Below are positions 1-11,280 of a DNA stretch of 47,221 nt, piece by piece. Positions within the stretch are counted from its first letter, which is position 1. Every line of letters starts with the position of its first letter. Made by a program: the position numbers and the translations under genes. Under the pieces are notes generated by a model that saw nothing but the letters and a program-made list of their open reading frames with translations, ran no database searches and had not been told where the DNA came from. Source of the DNA: Tatumella sp. JGM118 (GTDB lineage: Bacteria > Pseudomonadota > Gammaproteobacteria > Enterobacterales > Enterobacteriaceae); assembly GCF_018257515.1 (NCBI RefSeq), contig NZ_JAERJR010000013.1, positions 1 to 47,221 of the forward strand, given 5' to 3'.

Positions 1-20
1 GTAAGCGGAAGGTGAAAGTA

Positions 21-38
21 GCCCCCCTTACAGGGGGC
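21..38. other. GC-rich hairpin at the window edge
   Basis: Arms GCCCCC (21-26) and GGGGGC (33-38) form a 6-bp stem. It has no T-tract on either side and lies downstream of ubiK beyond the stronger hairpin at 50-68. It could be a secondary terminator or belong to a gene left of the window. Confidence 0.35.
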
Positions 39-49
39 ATTCTCAAAAG

Positions 50-74
50 CCACCTTCTAAGAAGGTGGTCTTTT
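50..74. terminator. Bidirectional intrinsic terminator after ubiK
   Basis: CCACCTTC (50-57) pairs with GAAGGTGG (61-68) around the tiny loop TAA. On the minus strand, where ubiK ends at 73, the stem is followed by CTTTTG; on the plus strand by TCTTTT. It can therefore stop transcription in both directions. Confidence 0.75.
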
Positions 75-381
75 ACTCTGCCGCAGACGGTTTGTTGTCT
101 TGTGCGTCAGCGTCGGCCACGACCACAGGAACGTCGGGTGTATTCTGACTTTCCAGCGCGGCCAGACGTTGCTCCAGCGCAGTCAGTTTTTCACGGGTAC
201 GCATCAGCACCTGAGTCTGGATATCGAACTCTTCACGGTTCACTAAGTCCATCCGGCCCAGTTGCGCCTGTAATACCTGACGAATTTTCTTTTCGACATC
301 ATCGCCCAGCGTACGGATCCCCTGCGGCATCGCGTCATGTACCTGGCGGGCAAGTTGTTCAATTTTCTTCGTATCTATCAT
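73..381 (-). CDS. ubiK: Ubiquinone biosynthesis accessory factor UbiK (YqiC)
   Basis: This 102-residue protein matches the BMFP/YqiC family along its whole length. An amphipathic N-terminal helix (starting [12 protein letters not shown]) precedes a charged helix around residues 55-75 rich in E, L and A, typical of the family's C-terminal coiled coil. The last 20 residues are low-complexity and acidic. In E. coli UbiK acts with UbiJ in the soluble complex carrying out the later, oxygen-dependent steps of ubiquinone synthesis. It is transcribed alone, divergently from ribB, and ends at a strong terminator. The ATG at 381 follows a GGAAACAG purine stretch that can serve as ribosome-binding site. 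The assignment rests on recognition of the family; no catalytic motif is expected. Confidence 0.93.
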   Translation of the reverse strand: MIDTKKIEQLARQVHDAMPQGIRTLGDDVEKKIRQVLQAQLGRMDLVNREEFDIQTQVLMRTREKLTALEQRLAALESQNTPDVPVVVADADAQDNKPSAAE

Positions 382-554
382 GGCTGTTTCCTGTAATGTG
401 CGCCCGAAAGCGGGCCGGTGGCTGTCCCGGATAAGATTAAGTGTAATGCTTCAACGGTAAACGGGAAACCATAAATTAAAAGCAATAAATGTTAATAGCT
501 TTTGTCTTTCCCCTGATTGCCGTTTTTCCGGATTGGGGATATAGTGAATTGGCT

Positions 555-702
555 TATTCTCAGGGCGGGGCGAAATTCCCCACCGGCGGTAAATCAGTGT
601 CTACTGAAAGCCCGCGAGCGCTTCAGCTTCTGGCTGAAGGTCAGCAGATCCGGTGTAATTCCGGGGCCGACGGTTAAAGTCCGGATGGGAGAGGGTAACG
701 AT
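555..702 (+). promoter_or_regulatory. FMN riboswitch (RFN element) in the ribB leader
   Basis: The conserved RFN blocks appear in order: CTCAGGGCGGGGCGAAATTC (about 559-578), CACCGGCGGTAAATC, AGCCCGCGAGCG, a variable hairpin (CTTCAGCTTCTGGCTGAAG), GATCCGGTGTAATTCCGGGG, CCGACGGTTAAAGTCCGGATG and finally GGGAGAG. This six-stem FMN aptamer is known to repress riboflavin genes when FMN is abundant. A T-rich run (733-743) lies downstream, but I could not build a convincing terminator stem before it, so control may act on translation or through Rho, as reported for E. coli ribB. Confidence 0.96.
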
Positions 703-809
703 AGTCCAATGGCCCCGGGTGGGTCCATGCCGTTATTTTTTATGTCTTCCTGACATTCCTCCTAAGCTGCCCTGATTCTGGTAACGTTGATAATCAAAGG
801 ATTTTTACC

Positions 810-1466
810 ATGAATCAGACTCTTCTTTCTGAATTTGGCACGTCTGAACAACGTGTAGAACGTGCACTGGCTGCACTCCGGGAACAGCGCGGCGTTATGG
901 TGCTGGACGATGAAAACCGGGAAAATGAAGCGGACATGATCTTTGCCGCAGAAACAATGAGCGTTGCGCAGATGGCGCTGACCATTCGTCACGGTAGCGG
1001 TATCGTCTGCCTGTGCCTGACCGAAGAACGCCGCCGTCACCTGGATCTACCGATGATGGTGGACAATAATACCAGCGCGTACGGGACCGGGTTCACCGTG
1101 ACTATCGAAGCGGCTCAGGGGGTTACCACCGGCGTTTCGGCACAGGATCGTATTACGACGGTACGCGCGGCAGTGGCCGACGATGCCCGGCCTTCCGATC
1201 TGAACCGTCCCGGCCATGTATTCCCGCTGCGCGCCCGTGAAGGGGGAGTGCTTTCCCGTGGCGGCCATACGGAAGCAACGATCGATCTGGTTCGCCTTGC
1301 CGGGTTTAAACCGATGGGTGTGCTGTGTGAACTGACCAACGATGACGGTACGATGGCCCGGGCACCGGAAGCCATTGAATTTGCAAAACAACATAATATG
1401 CCGGTCGTGACTATCGAAGATCTGATTGCCTGGCGTCAGGTGCACGACAACCGACAGGCGGTTTAA
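810..1466 (+). CDS. ribB: 3,4-dihydroxy-2-butanone 4-phosphate synthase RibB
   Basis: RibB converts ribulose 5-phosphate to 3,4-dihydroxy-2-butanone 4-phosphate plus formate, supplying the four-carbon unit of riboflavin. The protein has 218 residues, about the usual length of a monofunctional RibB. The acidic metal/substrate loop [11 protein letters not shown] is at residues 33-43, and the second conserved block, [20 protein letters not shown], is near residues 133-152. There is no C-terminal GTP cyclohydrolase II domain. The start ATG follows an AAAGGA ribosome-binding site. Expression should be FMN-responsive through the upstream riboswitch. In E. coli zupT lies between ribB and ygiD; here ygiD follows directly. 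Confidence 0.97.
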   Translation: MNQTLLSEFGTSEQRVERALAALREQRGVMVLDDENRENEADMIFAAETMSVAQMALTIRHGSGIVCLCLTEERRRHLDLPMMVDNNTSAYGTGFTVTIEAAQGVTTGVSAQDRITTVRAAVADDARPSDLNRPGHVFPLRAREGGVLSRGGHTEATIDLVRLAGFKPMGVLCELTNDDGTMARAPEAIEFAKQHNMPVVTIEDLIAWRQVHDNRQAV

Positions 1467-1486
1467 TCCCGCCACCGCTCCTCCTG

Positions 1487-1513
1487 AAAGCTGACATCCC
1501 GTCAGCTTTTTTT
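1487..1513 (+). terminator. Intrinsic terminator after ribB
   Basis: AAAGCTGAC (1487-1495) pairs with GTCAGCTTT (1501-1509) around the loop ATCCC, and a T-run reaches 1513. It sits 21 nt beyond the ribB stop. Confidence 0.92.
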
Positions 1514-1647
1514 ATGGCTTGCCGCCCCCGCCGGCCCTGTCTTTGTTCAAATTCATTGAAAATGATCATCACCGATATCCGGGTGTAATCCGTGAGGGAA
1601 AGCGTATCGTGTAATGCATTAGCCCAACTGAATTGCGGAATAAATAT

Positions 1648-2433
1648 ATGACAGCTTCACGTATGCCGGCGGTGTTTCTCGGTCATGGCAGCCCGATGAA
1701 TGTACTGGAAGAAAATCGTTATACCGAATGCTGGCGCGAACTGGGGGAACGCTTACCCCGGCCCGACGCCATACTGGCGGTTTCTGCCCACTGGTATACC
1801 CGTGGTACGGCGGTAACCGCTATGGAGCAGCCTCGCACCATACATGATTTCGGCGGCTTTCCGCAGGCATTGTTTGATACGCAGTACAATGCTCCGGGGG
1901 CTCCGGCACTGGCCCGGACAGTGGCAGAGCTATTGTCGCCGGTCCCGGTCGCTCTCGATCAGCAGTGGGGGCTGGATCATGGGTCATGGGGCGTTCTGAT
2001 TAAGATGTATCCGGATGCCTCCCTCCCGGTCGTGCAATTAAGCATCGACGGAACCCAGCCGGCCAGTTATCACTTTGCGCTTGGACAAAAGCTGGCTGCT
2101 TTACGTGAGCAGGGAGTGATGATTGTCTCCAGCGGAAACGTGGTTCATAACCTGCAGAAAGCGCGTTGGGGAGGCGGGGATGAAGTGTACCCGTGGGCAG
2201 AATCCTTTAATGATTTTGTCCGTGAGAACCTGAACTGGCAGGGCGAGCCGTCTCAGCATCCGCTGGTGAATTTTATGCAGCATGAAGGCGCGGCGTTATC
2301 TAACCCGACTCCTGAACACTATCTGCCATTACTTTATATTCTGGGCGCATTTCAGCCGGGTGATAAGATCTCTGTGCCGATCGACGGTATCGAGATGGGA
2401 TCCCTGAGTATGCTGTCGGTGCTGGTGGAATAA
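1648..2433 (+). CDS. ygiD: 4,5-DOPA extradiol dioxygenase family protein YgiD
   Basis: This is a 261-residue member of the LigB/extradiol dioxygenase superfamily (class III), closely matching E. coli YgiD, a zinc-containing ring-opening dioxygenase active on DOPA in vitro; its physiological substrate is not settled. Recognisable blocks are FLGHGSPMN near the N-terminus, VSAHW, the IHDFGGFP block, GLDHGSWGVL, SGNVVHNL and TPEHYLPLLY, which carry the conserved metal-binding histidines. I chose the ATG at 1648 rather than an in-frame TTG at 1633. It gives MTASRMPAVFLGHG, matching the family N-terminus, and has GCGGAA upstream. It converges with ygiC. Confidence 0.92.
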   Translation: MTASRMPAVFLGHGSPMNVLEENRYTECWRELGERLPRPDAILAVSAHWYTRGTAVTAMEQPRTIHDFGGFPQALFDTQYNAPGAPALARTVAELLSPVPVALDQQWGLDHGSWGVLIKMYPDASLPVVQLSIDGTQPASYHFALGQKLAALREQGVMIVSSGNVVHNLQKARWGGGDEVYPWAESFNDFVRENLNWQGEPSQHPLVNFMQHEGAALSNPTPEHYLPLLYILGAFQPGDKISVPIDGIEMGSLSMLSVLVE

Positions 2434-2442
2434 CGTTACGAT

Positions 2443-2467
2443 GGCGGGGATCGCCGGGATCCCCGCC
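2443..2467. terminator. Hairpin between convergent ygiD and ygiC
   Basis: GGCGGGGAT (2443-2451) pairs with ATCCCCGCC (2459-2467), a perfect 9-bp GC-rich stem with a 7-nt loop. Neither side has a T-tract, so it is at best a weak or factor-assisted terminator. Its position between two converging genes is what suggests this role. Confidence 0.5.
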
Positions 2468-2488
2468 GGTTGCCTCTCTCCGATCAGC

Positions 2489-3649
2489 TTATCCGGTGAA
2501 ATAGTGCGGGTAAAAGCGGGAAAGATCCTGAGTGATCAGTTGCTTATCTTCCCTCAGCCCGATGCCCGCCGGCGCATCATCAATCAGCCAGCTACCGATG
2601 ACGGTGTAATTGCCGTCAAACCCCGGGAGCGGGTGAAACTGCTGAATAATGTAGCCTTCTTCGCCGTACGGGCCACCGGCACAGGCAATTTCGCCCTGAC
2701 TATCCATGATGCGGATGTTAGCACCCTCGCGCGAAAATAAGGGTTTGATAACATATTTCTCTGGCAGCGGCGGGTTATCTTCAGCAAACCACGCCGGTAA
2801 CAGGTTCGGATGGCCGGGAAACATCTCCCATAACAAGGGCAGGATGGCTTTATTCGAGATAATACTTTTCCAGGCCGGTTCCAGCCACCGAACCCCGGCA
2901 TCGGCCAGTTTCATGGAGAAGGATTCCCTGAACATATGTTCCCAGGGATAGAGCTTGAACAGATGACTGATCACTCTGTCGCCGGTATCGGTAAACTGAC
3001 CTTTTTCACCCAGCCCGATATCATCAATGTACAGAAAATCATTATCAACGCCTGCTGCACTGGCGCAGTCCTGCAAATACTGTACTGTTGCACGGTCTTC
3101 GTCGGTATCACGACAGCAGCTCAGGTGCAGCAGGGGTATGCCGGAATGCTGTTGTAACTGACGGAAACGCTCAATCAGTTTTTCCTGCAGGCTGTTAAAC
3201 TGATCACTGCCGGCGGGCAATTGCCCGGCCGCTAGCTGGTCCTCCAGCCAGATCCACTGGAAAAAAGCGGCTTCATACAGCGAGGTCGGTGTATCGGCAT
3301 TATTTTCCAGCAGTTTGGCATCACCTTCGCCTCCCCACGCCAGGTCCAGTCGGGAGTAGAGCGATGGCTGCCGGCTTTTCCATGCATCGGCAACAAACGG
3401 GCGGACATGTGCCGGTATGCAGAATTTATCCAGCAGTGTTTCGCTATGTATGACTCTGTCGACCGCCTGCAGACACATCTGGTGCAGCTCTGCCGTGACT
3501 TCTTCCAGGTAGTCAATCTGTGACAGCGTAAAACGGTAACAGGCTTCTTCACTCCAGTAGGGTTCGCCATACAGCGTATGGAAATTGAAGCCATATTCTT
3601 CGGCTTTTCTGCGCCAGTCAGGACGTTCGGTGATCCGTTGTCGTTGCAT
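2489..3649 (-). CDS. ygiC: Glutathionylspermidine synthase-like ATP-grasp protein YgiC
   Basis: This 386-residue protein resembles the C-terminal synthetase (ATP-grasp) domain of glutathionylspermidine synthase and corresponds to E. coli YgiC, also 386 residues. Conserved blocks include [47 protein letters not shown] (ATP-grasp lysine loop) and the C-terminal SRFYPHYF. The amidase domain of true Gss enzymes is absent, and the biological substrate is unknown. The start at 3649 reproduces the family N-terminus ([13 protein letters not shown]). An upstream in-frame ATG at 3658 overlaps the ygiB stop as TGATG, with GGAGG only 3 nt before it, so translational coupling with ygiB is likely whichever start is used. 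It is the last gene of the tolC-ygiB-ygiC unit. Confidence 0.93.
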   Translation of the reverse strand: MQRQRITERPDWRRKAEEYGFNFHTLYGEPYWSEEACYRFTLSQIDYLEEVTAELHQMCLQAVDRVIHSETLLDKFCIPAHVRPFVADAWKSRQPSLYSRLDLAWGGEGDAKLLENNADTPTSLYEAAFFQWIWLEDQLAAGQLPAGSDQFNSLQEKLIERFRQLQQHSGIPLLHLSCCRDTDEDRATVQYLQDCASAAGVDNDFLYIDDIGLGEKGQFTDTGDRVISHLFKLYPWEHMFRESFSMKLADAGVRWLEPAWKSIISNKAILPLLWEMFPGHPNLLPAWFAEDNPPLPEKYVIKPLFSREGANIRIMDSQGEIACAGGPYGEEGYIIQQFHPLPGFDGNYTVIGSWLIDDAPAGIGLREDKQLITQDLSRFYPHYFTG

Positions 3650-3657
3650 ACCCGGCA

Positions 3658-4308
3658 TCAGCCTCCGAAGGTTCTGCCGCTGCGGGCAGCGGGTGCAGCG
3701 CTGTGACGTTGCATAGGCATCTGGCGGGCCACGGACTCGCCGAAACCGCCCCGGGTAATAGTAGTGGTGGTCGCCGGTTTCGGTGTCATGGCGCTTTTCG
3801 GCACGGTCGCACTGCGTCCGCCCGCTGCCGGACCGTAGCTCCGGCCGGAAGCATCCACAAATTGTCCGCGGGCCGGGCTGGTGGCACTGCGCGGACTGAA
3901 CAGCGGCTGAGCCATCCCTCCGCCCATCATCCGTCCCATCATGTAGCCGGCCATCAGCGGCATCCAGGGGCTGCTGCTGTGCTGAGCTTCAGTCCCGGCG
4001 GCTGCCGGCACCTGCTGGCACTGATTATCACCAAATTCGGCGACGCAATCTTCACGGGTGGCATATTTCGGGGCGGTACGTGCGGCTTCTTTAGCGGCAC
4101 TGTTATAAGCGCTGGTACATTGTGTGCTCTGACCGGGATTTGCCTGACTGCACTGGTCAGCATTCATATACATTGAGACTTTTTCGTCTTTTTGCTCGCA
4201 GCCAGTGACCATAAATACTGCAGAAATAGCCATCGCAACCGGTGTCAGATGACGGGGTTGCCAGCCTTTACGAAAGGCCGCATGACGTATGTTTTTTGTC
4301 CGTTTCAT
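3658..4308 (-). CDS. ygiB: DUF1190 family protein YgiB, putative lipoprotein
   Basis: This 216-residue protein is of the YgiB/DUF1190 family. The N-terminus is basic, followed by a hydrophobic stretch ([15 protein letters not shown]) ending in a cysteine at about residue 37 that could be a lipobox, although the n-region is long. The mature part has several further cysteines (near residues 53, 64, 88 and 96), then a methionine/glycine-rich segment ([16 protein letters not shown]) and a Ser/Thr/Ala/Pro-rich tail ending in RSGRTFGG. The function is unknown; linkage with tolC and ygiC is conserved in enterobacteria and points to an envelope role. Its stop overlaps a possible ygiC start. Confidence 0.85.
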   Translation of the reverse strand: MKRTKNIRHAAFRKGWQPRHLTPVAMAISAVFMVTGCEQKDEKVSMYMNADQCSQANPGQSTQCTSAYNSAAKEAARTAPKYATREDCVAEFGDNQCQQVPAAAGTEAQHSSSPWMPLMAGYMMGRMMGGGMAQPLFSPRSATSPARGQFVDASGRSYGPAAGGRSATVPKSAMTPKPATTTTITRGGFGESVARQMPMQRHSAAPAARSGRTFGG

Positions 4309-4415
4309 TATATTTTTCCTGAACCCAGAGATCAGGGCTAAGAATAGGGGATGGCTGGTCGAAAATGAAGCAGAAGCAGGGAGTGTGCGGGGATCTTTAC
4401 GTTGTTATACGTTTC

Positions 4416-4441
4416 GCCGGGGAACAGGGCTGCCCCCCGGC
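4416..4441 (-). terminator. Hairpin between tolC and ygiB
   Basis: GCCGGGG (4416-4422) pairs with CCCCGGC (4435-4441). It lies 10 nt after the tolC stop on the minus strand, with no T-tract. It may attenuate transcription into ygiB-ygiC or protect the tolC mRNA 3' end rather than terminate fully. Confidence 0.45.
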
Positions 4442-4450
4442 AAATCAACG

Positions 4451-5938
4451 TTAGTGGCGGAAAGGATTGCCACCACGGGGTGATGCGACGTTCTGACGGG
4501 CTGCGGCCGGGGTGACGGCAGCACTGCCTGGCGCAGAGCCATTGCCATCCGCCGCGGCATCCTGTTGCGCATTTTCAGGCGCAACAGTATCCGGGGATGT
4601 CGAAACGTCTTTACCCAGCTGAGCATTCAGCGCGGCCAGGTCCTGTTCATTCAGGGTACCCAGCGCATACTTGATATTCAGCTGGTTAATCAGATAGCTA
4701 TAGCGTGCATCTGACAGCTGCTGTCTGGCGTTGTACAGGGTAGTGGTGGCATCCAGTACATCGACGATGGTACGGGTCCCCACCTGGTAACCGGCTTCCA
4801 TCGCATCCAGAGAACTTTTCGCAGAGACGACGGCCTGTTTATACGCATTAATGCTACTGATGGAGGCATTAACGTTATTAAACGAGGAACGCACGGTCTG
4901 TACCGCAGAGCGGTGTGCGCTTTCCAGTTTTTCACTGGCGCTGACAAAGCTGTATTCAGCCTGTTTTACTTCAGAGGAGACCGCGCCGCCGCTGTACAGC
5001 GGAATGGAAAGGCTCAGTCCGACCTGAGTGGTGCCGGCGATGGAGTCCTGGGTGGATGACGTGGTGTGTGTGCGGTAGCCATCGTACTTGCTGTTAGACA
5101 TCCCGGTCGATGCCGTCAGCCCCAAGGTCGGCATATGGCCGGTTTCGGCATATTTAATCTGTTCACGGGCCAGATCCTGTGAAAGACGCGCGGATAATAA
5201 GGTCAGGTTATGATTATCGGCTTCTTTCAGTAATGCTCCCACGGCTTCCGGCTTCTCGGTGCTGAAACGGGAAATATTCAGAGACGCCAGCGCGTAATAA
5301 TCATTACCGGTCACCTGACGTAAGGCTTCCACCTTATTATCCAGATTATTACGGGCAGTGACTTCGTTGGCTAATACACTGTCATATTGTGCGCGGGCAT
5401 TCTGTACATCCGTAATCGCCACCAGGCCGACATTAAAACGCTGCGTCGTTTGGTCCAGTTCGCGATAAATGGATTGTTTCTGCGCTTCGGTATAAGAGAG
5501 CGTATCGATAGCACTCAGCACATTAAAATAGGCTGTCGCTGTATTCAGGATAAGATCCTGTTGGGCAACCTGATAAGTGACATCCTGAATACCGGCCGTT
5601 TTTTCCTGTAACGTCAGCGCACGCCATTTAGACATATCAAAAATAGTCTGTGTCAGCTGCAATGACGCGCTGCCGGTATTAGAGCGGATACCACTGTTGT
5701 CACGATAACCACTATTAAATGTGTAATCGCCGCCCAGACCTAACTGAGGTAACAGAGGACTGCGTGATTCATTAATTTTTTCGAACGCGGCATCACGATC
5801 GGCAGCAGCACTGCGCAGGTCAGGGTTAGAGGTACGGGCCTGCTGGTAAACCTGGAGAAGATCTTCTGCCTGGCTAAGCTGTGTGAAGCCGGCAAGGCTC
5901 ATGCCAATAATGACGGGGAGCAATTTTTTCATTTGCAT
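4451..5938 (-). CDS. tolC: Outer membrane efflux channel TolC
   Basis: TolC is the trimeric outer-membrane duct shared by AcrAB-type pumps and type I secretion systems. The 495-residue precursor starts with a Sec signal peptide (MQMKKLLPVIIGMSLAGF...) with probable cleavage after QLSQA, giving a mature N-terminus EDLLQVYQQA as in E. coli. Two repeated OEP helical halves follow, with TQTIFDMSKW in the first and LSIPLYSGGAVSSEV in the second. The periplasmic C-terminal tail (about the last 55 residues) is Ala/Pro/Ser-rich and ends in NPFRH, close to the E. coli ending. An alternative start at the third residue (also Met) cannot be excluded. tolC heads the ygiBC unit and is divergent from nudF. 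Confidence 0.97.
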   Translation of the reverse strand: MQMKKLLPVIIGMSLAGFTQLSQAEDLLQVYQQARTSNPDLRSAAADRDAAFEKINESRSPLLPQLGLGGDYTFNSGYRDNSGIRSNTGSASLQLTQTIFDMSKWRALTLQEKTAGIQDVTYQVAQQDLILNTATAYFNVLSAIDTLSYTEAQKQSIYRELDQTTQRFNVGLVAITDVQNARAQYDSVLANEVTARNNLDNKVEALRQVTGNDYYALASLNISRFSTEKPEAVGALLKEADNHNLTLLSARLSQDLAREQIKYAETGHMPTLGLTASTGMSNSKYDGYRTHTTSSTQDSIAGTTQVGLSLSIPLYSGGAVSSEVKQAEYSFVSASEKLESAHRSAVQTVRSSFNNVNASISSINAYKQAVVSAKSSLDAMEAGYQVGTRTIVDVLDATTTLYNARQQLSDARYSYLINQLNIKYALGTLNEQDLAALNAQLGKDVSTSPDTVAPENAQQDAAADGNGSAPGSAAVTPAAARQNVASPRGGNPFRH

Positions 5939-6156
5939 TCCTTGTATTGCAGCGAAATTGCATAAATGGTGCTGTCGGGTGCCAAAAAATAATCAGCGAT
6001 TCTATCAGAGTCAGACGGCATGTTAAGTTGGCTTAACGTGCCATCCGGGTTGGATAGCGCGAAATAAGTGCCATACAGATACCTGCAACGGGGTGTAACA
6101 ATTGCAGTATATAACGTTATACCGGGTTGTCATCAGACGTTATCAGGAGTATCGCA
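5939..6156. promoter_or_regulatory. tolC/nudF divergent promoter region
   Basis: This 218-bp spacer must carry promoters for both tolC (left) and nudF (right). The clearest structure is a perfect 12-bp palindrome, TATAACGTTATA (6110-6121), 36 bp before the nudF start, whose TATAAC could be a -10 element on either strand. No convincing MarA/SoxS/Rob box could be assigned by eye. Confidence 0.4.
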
Positions 6157-6792
6157 ATGACGGAAATAAAAAAATCGCCCATCACTTTCGGGCATCACGA
6201 TGTAGAAATTATGACACGGGAAAGCCGGTATAAAGGATTTTTTTCTTTAACGAGCTATCGATTTCGCCATCGTTTATTTTCCGGCGGGATGAGTCCGGTG
6301 ATTGAACGTGAGGTTCTGGAACGGGGCCACGCCGTCGCCGTTCTGCCTTATGACCCCCGGCGTGACCAGGTGGTGCTGATAGAGCAGATCCGCATCCCGG
6401 CCTATGATACCAGTGAAACCCCGTGGCTCCTCGAGATAGTGGCGGGTATGATAGGTGAGGGAGAATCGGATGAGCAGGTGGCACGGCGTGAAGCAAAAGA
6501 AGAAGCCGGTTTACTGCTGGGCCGGCTGAAACCTGTGATAAATTATTTGTCGAGCCCCGGCGGGACCAGTGAACGTATCACTGTACTGGCAGGTGAGGCC
6601 GATGCCTCGACGGCGAAAGGATCTCACGGGCTGGCAGAAGAGAACGAGGATATTCTCGTCCGGGTGGTGAGCAGGGAGCAGGCTTATCAATGGGTAGAAA
6701 AGGGGATTATCGATAATGCAGCAACAGTGATTGCCCTACAGTGGCTGGAGCTGCATCACAGACGACTACAAGAAGAATGGAAGGCCACATGA
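6157..6792 (+). CDS. nudF: ADP-ribose pyrophosphatase NudF
   Basis: NudF hydrolyses ADP-ribose to AMP and ribose 5-phosphate. The 211-residue protein has the Nudix box starting at G97, with the catalytic core REAKEEAGL at 111-119. It also shares the N-terminal DVEI...YRFRH region and the EENEDI...QAYQWVE region with E. coli NudF. I chose ATG 6157, preceded by CAGGAG, over an in-frame TTG at 6127. The gene opens the operon nudF-yqiB-cpdA-yqiA-parE, and its stop codon overlaps the yqiB start as ATGA, implying coupled translation. Confidence 0.95.
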   Translation: MTEIKKSPITFGHHDVEIMTRESRYKGFFSLTSYRFRHRLFSGGMSPVIEREVLERGHAVAVLPYDPRRDQVVLIEQIRIPAYDTSETPWLLEIVAGMIGEGESDEQVARREAKEEAGLLLGRLKPVINYLSSPGGTSERITVLAGEADASTAKGSHGLAEENEDILVRVVSREQAYQWVEKGIIDNAATVIALQWLELHHRRLQEEWKAT

Positions 6793-7214
6793 CTCAACGT
6801 TACACTCCCGATTTCCCTGAAATGATGCGTCTCAACGAGACGAACTATGCACAACTGCGTCGACTGTTACCCCGGGATGAGCGGGAAGGGGAGAGCATTA
6901 CGTATCAGATTAACGGTGCCCGTTACCGTCTGACCGTTGAAGAGTCCACGCGCTACACCACCCGAATTAATCTTTGCCAGACAGCCCCTGCCGTCAGCTA
7001 CTGGAGTCTGCCGGCGATGTCTGTCAGGTTGTATCACGACGCCCGTGTTGCGGAAGTGTGTTCAACGCAACAGATCTACCGTTTTAAAGCGCGCTATGAT
7101 TATCCGAATAAAAAATTACATCAGCGTGATGAAAAGCATCAGATCAACCAGTTCCTTGCCGAGTGGCTGCGTTACTGCCTGCTGCAAGGGACGATGGCCG
7201 AAGCGATGTGTTAA
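6789..7214 (+). CDS. yqiB: Conserved protein YqiB (DUF1249)
   Basis: This 141-residue protein corresponds to E. coli YqiB (140 residues). Strongly conserved blocks are [11 protein letters not shown] at the N-terminus, the central ESTRYTT and SYWSLPAM, and the long invariant stretch beginning [10 protein letters not shown] at about residues 100-109 and running on through [12 protein letters not shown]. No signal peptide, membrane segment or catalytic motif is visible and the function is unknown. The start overlaps the nudF stop by ATGA. The constant position between nudF and cpdA in enterobacteria is the main functional clue. Confidence 0.92.
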   Translation: MTQRYTPDFPEMMRLNETNYAQLRRLLPRDEREGESITYQINGARYRLTVEESTRYTTRINLCQTAPAVSYWSLPAMSVRLYHDARVAEVCSTQQIYRFKARYDYPNKKLHQRDEKHQINQFLAEWLRYCLLQGTMAEAMC

Positions 7215-7259
7215 ATCCGACACCTTCCCCGATAATAGCGTGCTCACTAAGGATATCTC

Positions 7260-8087
7260 TTGGATAGTGTGTTAATACCCCGGATCGCCGATAACTCACA
7301 GATACGCGTGCTGCAACTGACGGATACCCATCTGTTTCAGGGCCGGCACGAATCTTTGCTGGGCGTCAATACCTGGGCAGGTTTCCAGGCGGTATTAGAG
7401 GCGATTATTGAGCGGCAGGATCATTTTGATTTAATTATTGCTACCGGTGACCTGGCTCAGGACCATTCGGTTCAGGCCTATCGGAATTTTGCGGAAGGGA
7501 TTTGCAGGCTGCCCGCCCCCTGTGTGTGGTTGCCGGGGAATCACGATTTTCAGCCAGCCATGTATGATACGCTGGCCAGTGCAGGCATCAGTCAGTCCAG
7601 GCATGTTCTGCTGGGGGATCACTGGCAGATGCTGCTGCTCGATAGCCAGGTCTATGGCGTGCCCCATGGCATGCTCAGTGATTTTCAGCTGGAATGGCTG
7701 GAGATGACACTATCCCGTTCGCCGGAACGTGATACGCTTATTCTGTTGCATCATCATCCTGTGCCGTCCGGATGCCGCTGGCTCGACCAGCATAATCTGC
7801 GGAATTCCCATCAGCTGGATGCCGTACTGCAGTGGTATCCCCGTGTCAGGGCGCTGATTTGCGGGCATATCCATCAGGAAATGGATGAAGACTGGAAGGG
7901 CCGTCGGGTGCTCTCTGCACCTTCCACCTGTGTCCAGTTTAAGCCCCATTGCAGCGGTTTTACTATCGATGCTCTGGCCCCGGGCTGGCGTACCTTAACC
8001 CTGAAACCGGGCGGTGAAATGGAGACTGCTGTTTACCGGCTGAAAACGACCGACTTCCTGCCCGATCTGGAATCTGAAGGATATTAG
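7260..8087 (+). CDS. cpdA: 3',5'-cyclic AMP phosphodiesterase CpdA
   Basis: CpdA hydrolyses cAMP to AMP and so tunes CRP-dependent expression. The 275-residue protein equals the E. coli length and has the full calcineurin-like metallophosphoesterase signature: DTH at 22-24, GD at 63-64, GNHD at 93-96, HHH at 164-166 and GHIH at 202-205. The start is the rare codon TTG at 7260, preceded by AAGGAT; it gives MDSVL..., aligning with the E. coli N-terminus, and no ATG lies between it and the conserved DTH motif. It ends in the conserved ESEGY tail, 3 nt before yqiA, consistent with an operon. Confidence 0.95.
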   Translation: MDSVLIPRIADNSQIRVLQLTDTHLFQGRHESLLGVNTWAGFQAVLEAIIERQDHFDLIIATGDLAQDHSVQAYRNFAEGICRLPAPCVWLPGNHDFQPAMYDTLASAGISQSRHVLLGDHWQMLLLDSQVYGVPHGMLSDFQLEWLEMTLSRSPERDTLILLHHHPVPSGCRWLDQHNLRNSHQLDAVLQWYPRVRALICGHIHQEMDEDWKGRRVLSAPSTCVQFKPHCSGFTIDALAPGWRTLTLKPGGEMETAVYRLKTTDFLPDLESEGY

Positions 8088-8090
8088 TCC

Positions 8091-8672
8091 ATGTCTGTTT
8101 TGCTTTACCTGCATGGTTTTAACAGTTCCCCCCGTTCTGTGAAAGCGACCCTGCTGCAGCAATGGGTGCAACAACATTACCCGCAAATCACCATGATCAC
8201 GCCACAATTACCGGATCATCCCGATAACGCCGCCCGGAGTCTGGATGAGCTGGTCACCGGATTTGCCGGAGAGCCTGCGGGCATTGTGGGGTCGTCGCTT
8301 GGCGGGTATTATGCCACCTGGCTGTCACAGCGTTTTATGTTGCCGGCGGTGGTGATCAACCCCGCCACCCGGCCATTTGAACTGCTGCAACACTATCTGG
8401 GCGATAACCGGAACCCGTACACGGGCCGGGAATATGTGTTAGAGTCTCGCCATATCCATGACCTGAAGGCGATGCAGGTCGACCCTCTGGTCGCACCGGA
8501 TCTTTTATGGCTGTTATTACAGACCGGCGATGAAGTCCTCGACTACCGGCAGGCGCTGACGTATTACTCAGCCTGCCGCCAGACCGTCGAGGAAGGGGGA
8601 GACCATGCCTTCCGCGGTATTGAACGCTATTTTCCACAGTTGATTGATTTCCTGGGATTAGCCTGCGACTGA
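8091..8672 (+). CDS. yqiA: Esterase YqiA (alpha/beta hydrolase)
   Basis: This 193-residue alpha/beta hydrolase of the UPF0227/YqiA family is the same length as E. coli YqiA, which shows esterase activity on short acyl and palmitoyl-CoA-type substrates in vitro. The N-terminal [10 protein letters not shown] carries the oxyanion-hole HGF. The nucleophile elbow GSSLGG is at 67-72 (Ser69). The acidic residue is probably in [10 protein letters not shown] and the histidine in [12 protein letters not shown]. The gene starts 3 nt after cpdA and precedes parE by 47 nt. The in vivo substrate is not known. Confidence 0.93.
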   Translation: MSVLLYLHGFNSSPRSVKATLLQQWVQQHYPQITMITPQLPDHPDNAARSLDELVTGFAGEPAGIVGSSLGGYYATWLSQRFMLPAVVINPATRPFELLQHYLGDNRNPYTGREYVLESRHIHDLKAMQVDPLVAPDLLWLLLQTGDEVLDYRQALTYYSACRQTVEEGGDHAFRGIERYFPQLIDFLGLACD

Positions 8673-8695
8673 CACTGCAGCGCGAACCAACCTAA

Positions 8696-10615
<1,920 letters not shown>

Positions 10616-11280
10616 ATACCGGCCAGGCAGACCGCTGTCTGGCATTGAGCCCCGTTGCTATGGCCTTGCCGGGAGACCCTGGCAGGCCATCCCCGTATTA
10701 TTACCGGCGTCCACTCCTCCGGTCTTTACTGACTCATTGATCCCGTGCACCACCAGACAGCCCGTCAGCTCTTATTACCGGCAGGATGAGCGGACTCATA
10801 TCCTTTGTTATTCCGTTTATTATCCACCCCGGCTCTGCCCGTCGGTGTCAGTCGTCTGTTCGGGCAGTGGTTGTAATCCCTGAATACTCACTGAATCACC
10901 GATACCCGCTCTGCCAGCCGTCCTGAGTTATTACCGGCCGGATCAGCGGATGTATTTCGTAAGTATTCATTGAATCACTCACCCCGGGTATCAGGTGACA
11001 GCCCGCATTAAAATCCTCAGTGATACCCTTCAGACGGACTTTTACCCTGTGTGCAGACGCATTTTATCTCCGCACTCACCGTGTTGCTTATCTTCCTGCC
11101 GAGGTCTGACTTCGGTGGCAGGGGGATCCTGCAGGGGAGGGCTGTTTTCGGGTGAAGACAGGCCACGACACAAGGCCCGGTCACGGCATAAGCCGCCCGG
11201 GGGACAGATATCCCGTAAACTCACCGGAAGAGTGTTACGCATGTTCCTGCCGCCGGTGAAATCCCCGCTATCTGCGGTGC
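10616..11280. repeat. Non-coding spacer with degenerate ~77-bp repeats
   Basis: This 665-bp stretch has no convincing gene. TTACCGGC recurs at 10701, 10775 and 10931 (the last two followed by GGATSAGCGGA), TCAYTGA recurs at 10734, 10888 and 10967, and GACAGCCCG at 10756 and 10997. The spacings (74, 156, 154, 79 bp) are near multiples of 77 bp, suggesting a decayed tandem duplication. A hairpin with CCTGCC/GGCAGG arms spans 11096-11123. Confidence 0.45.
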
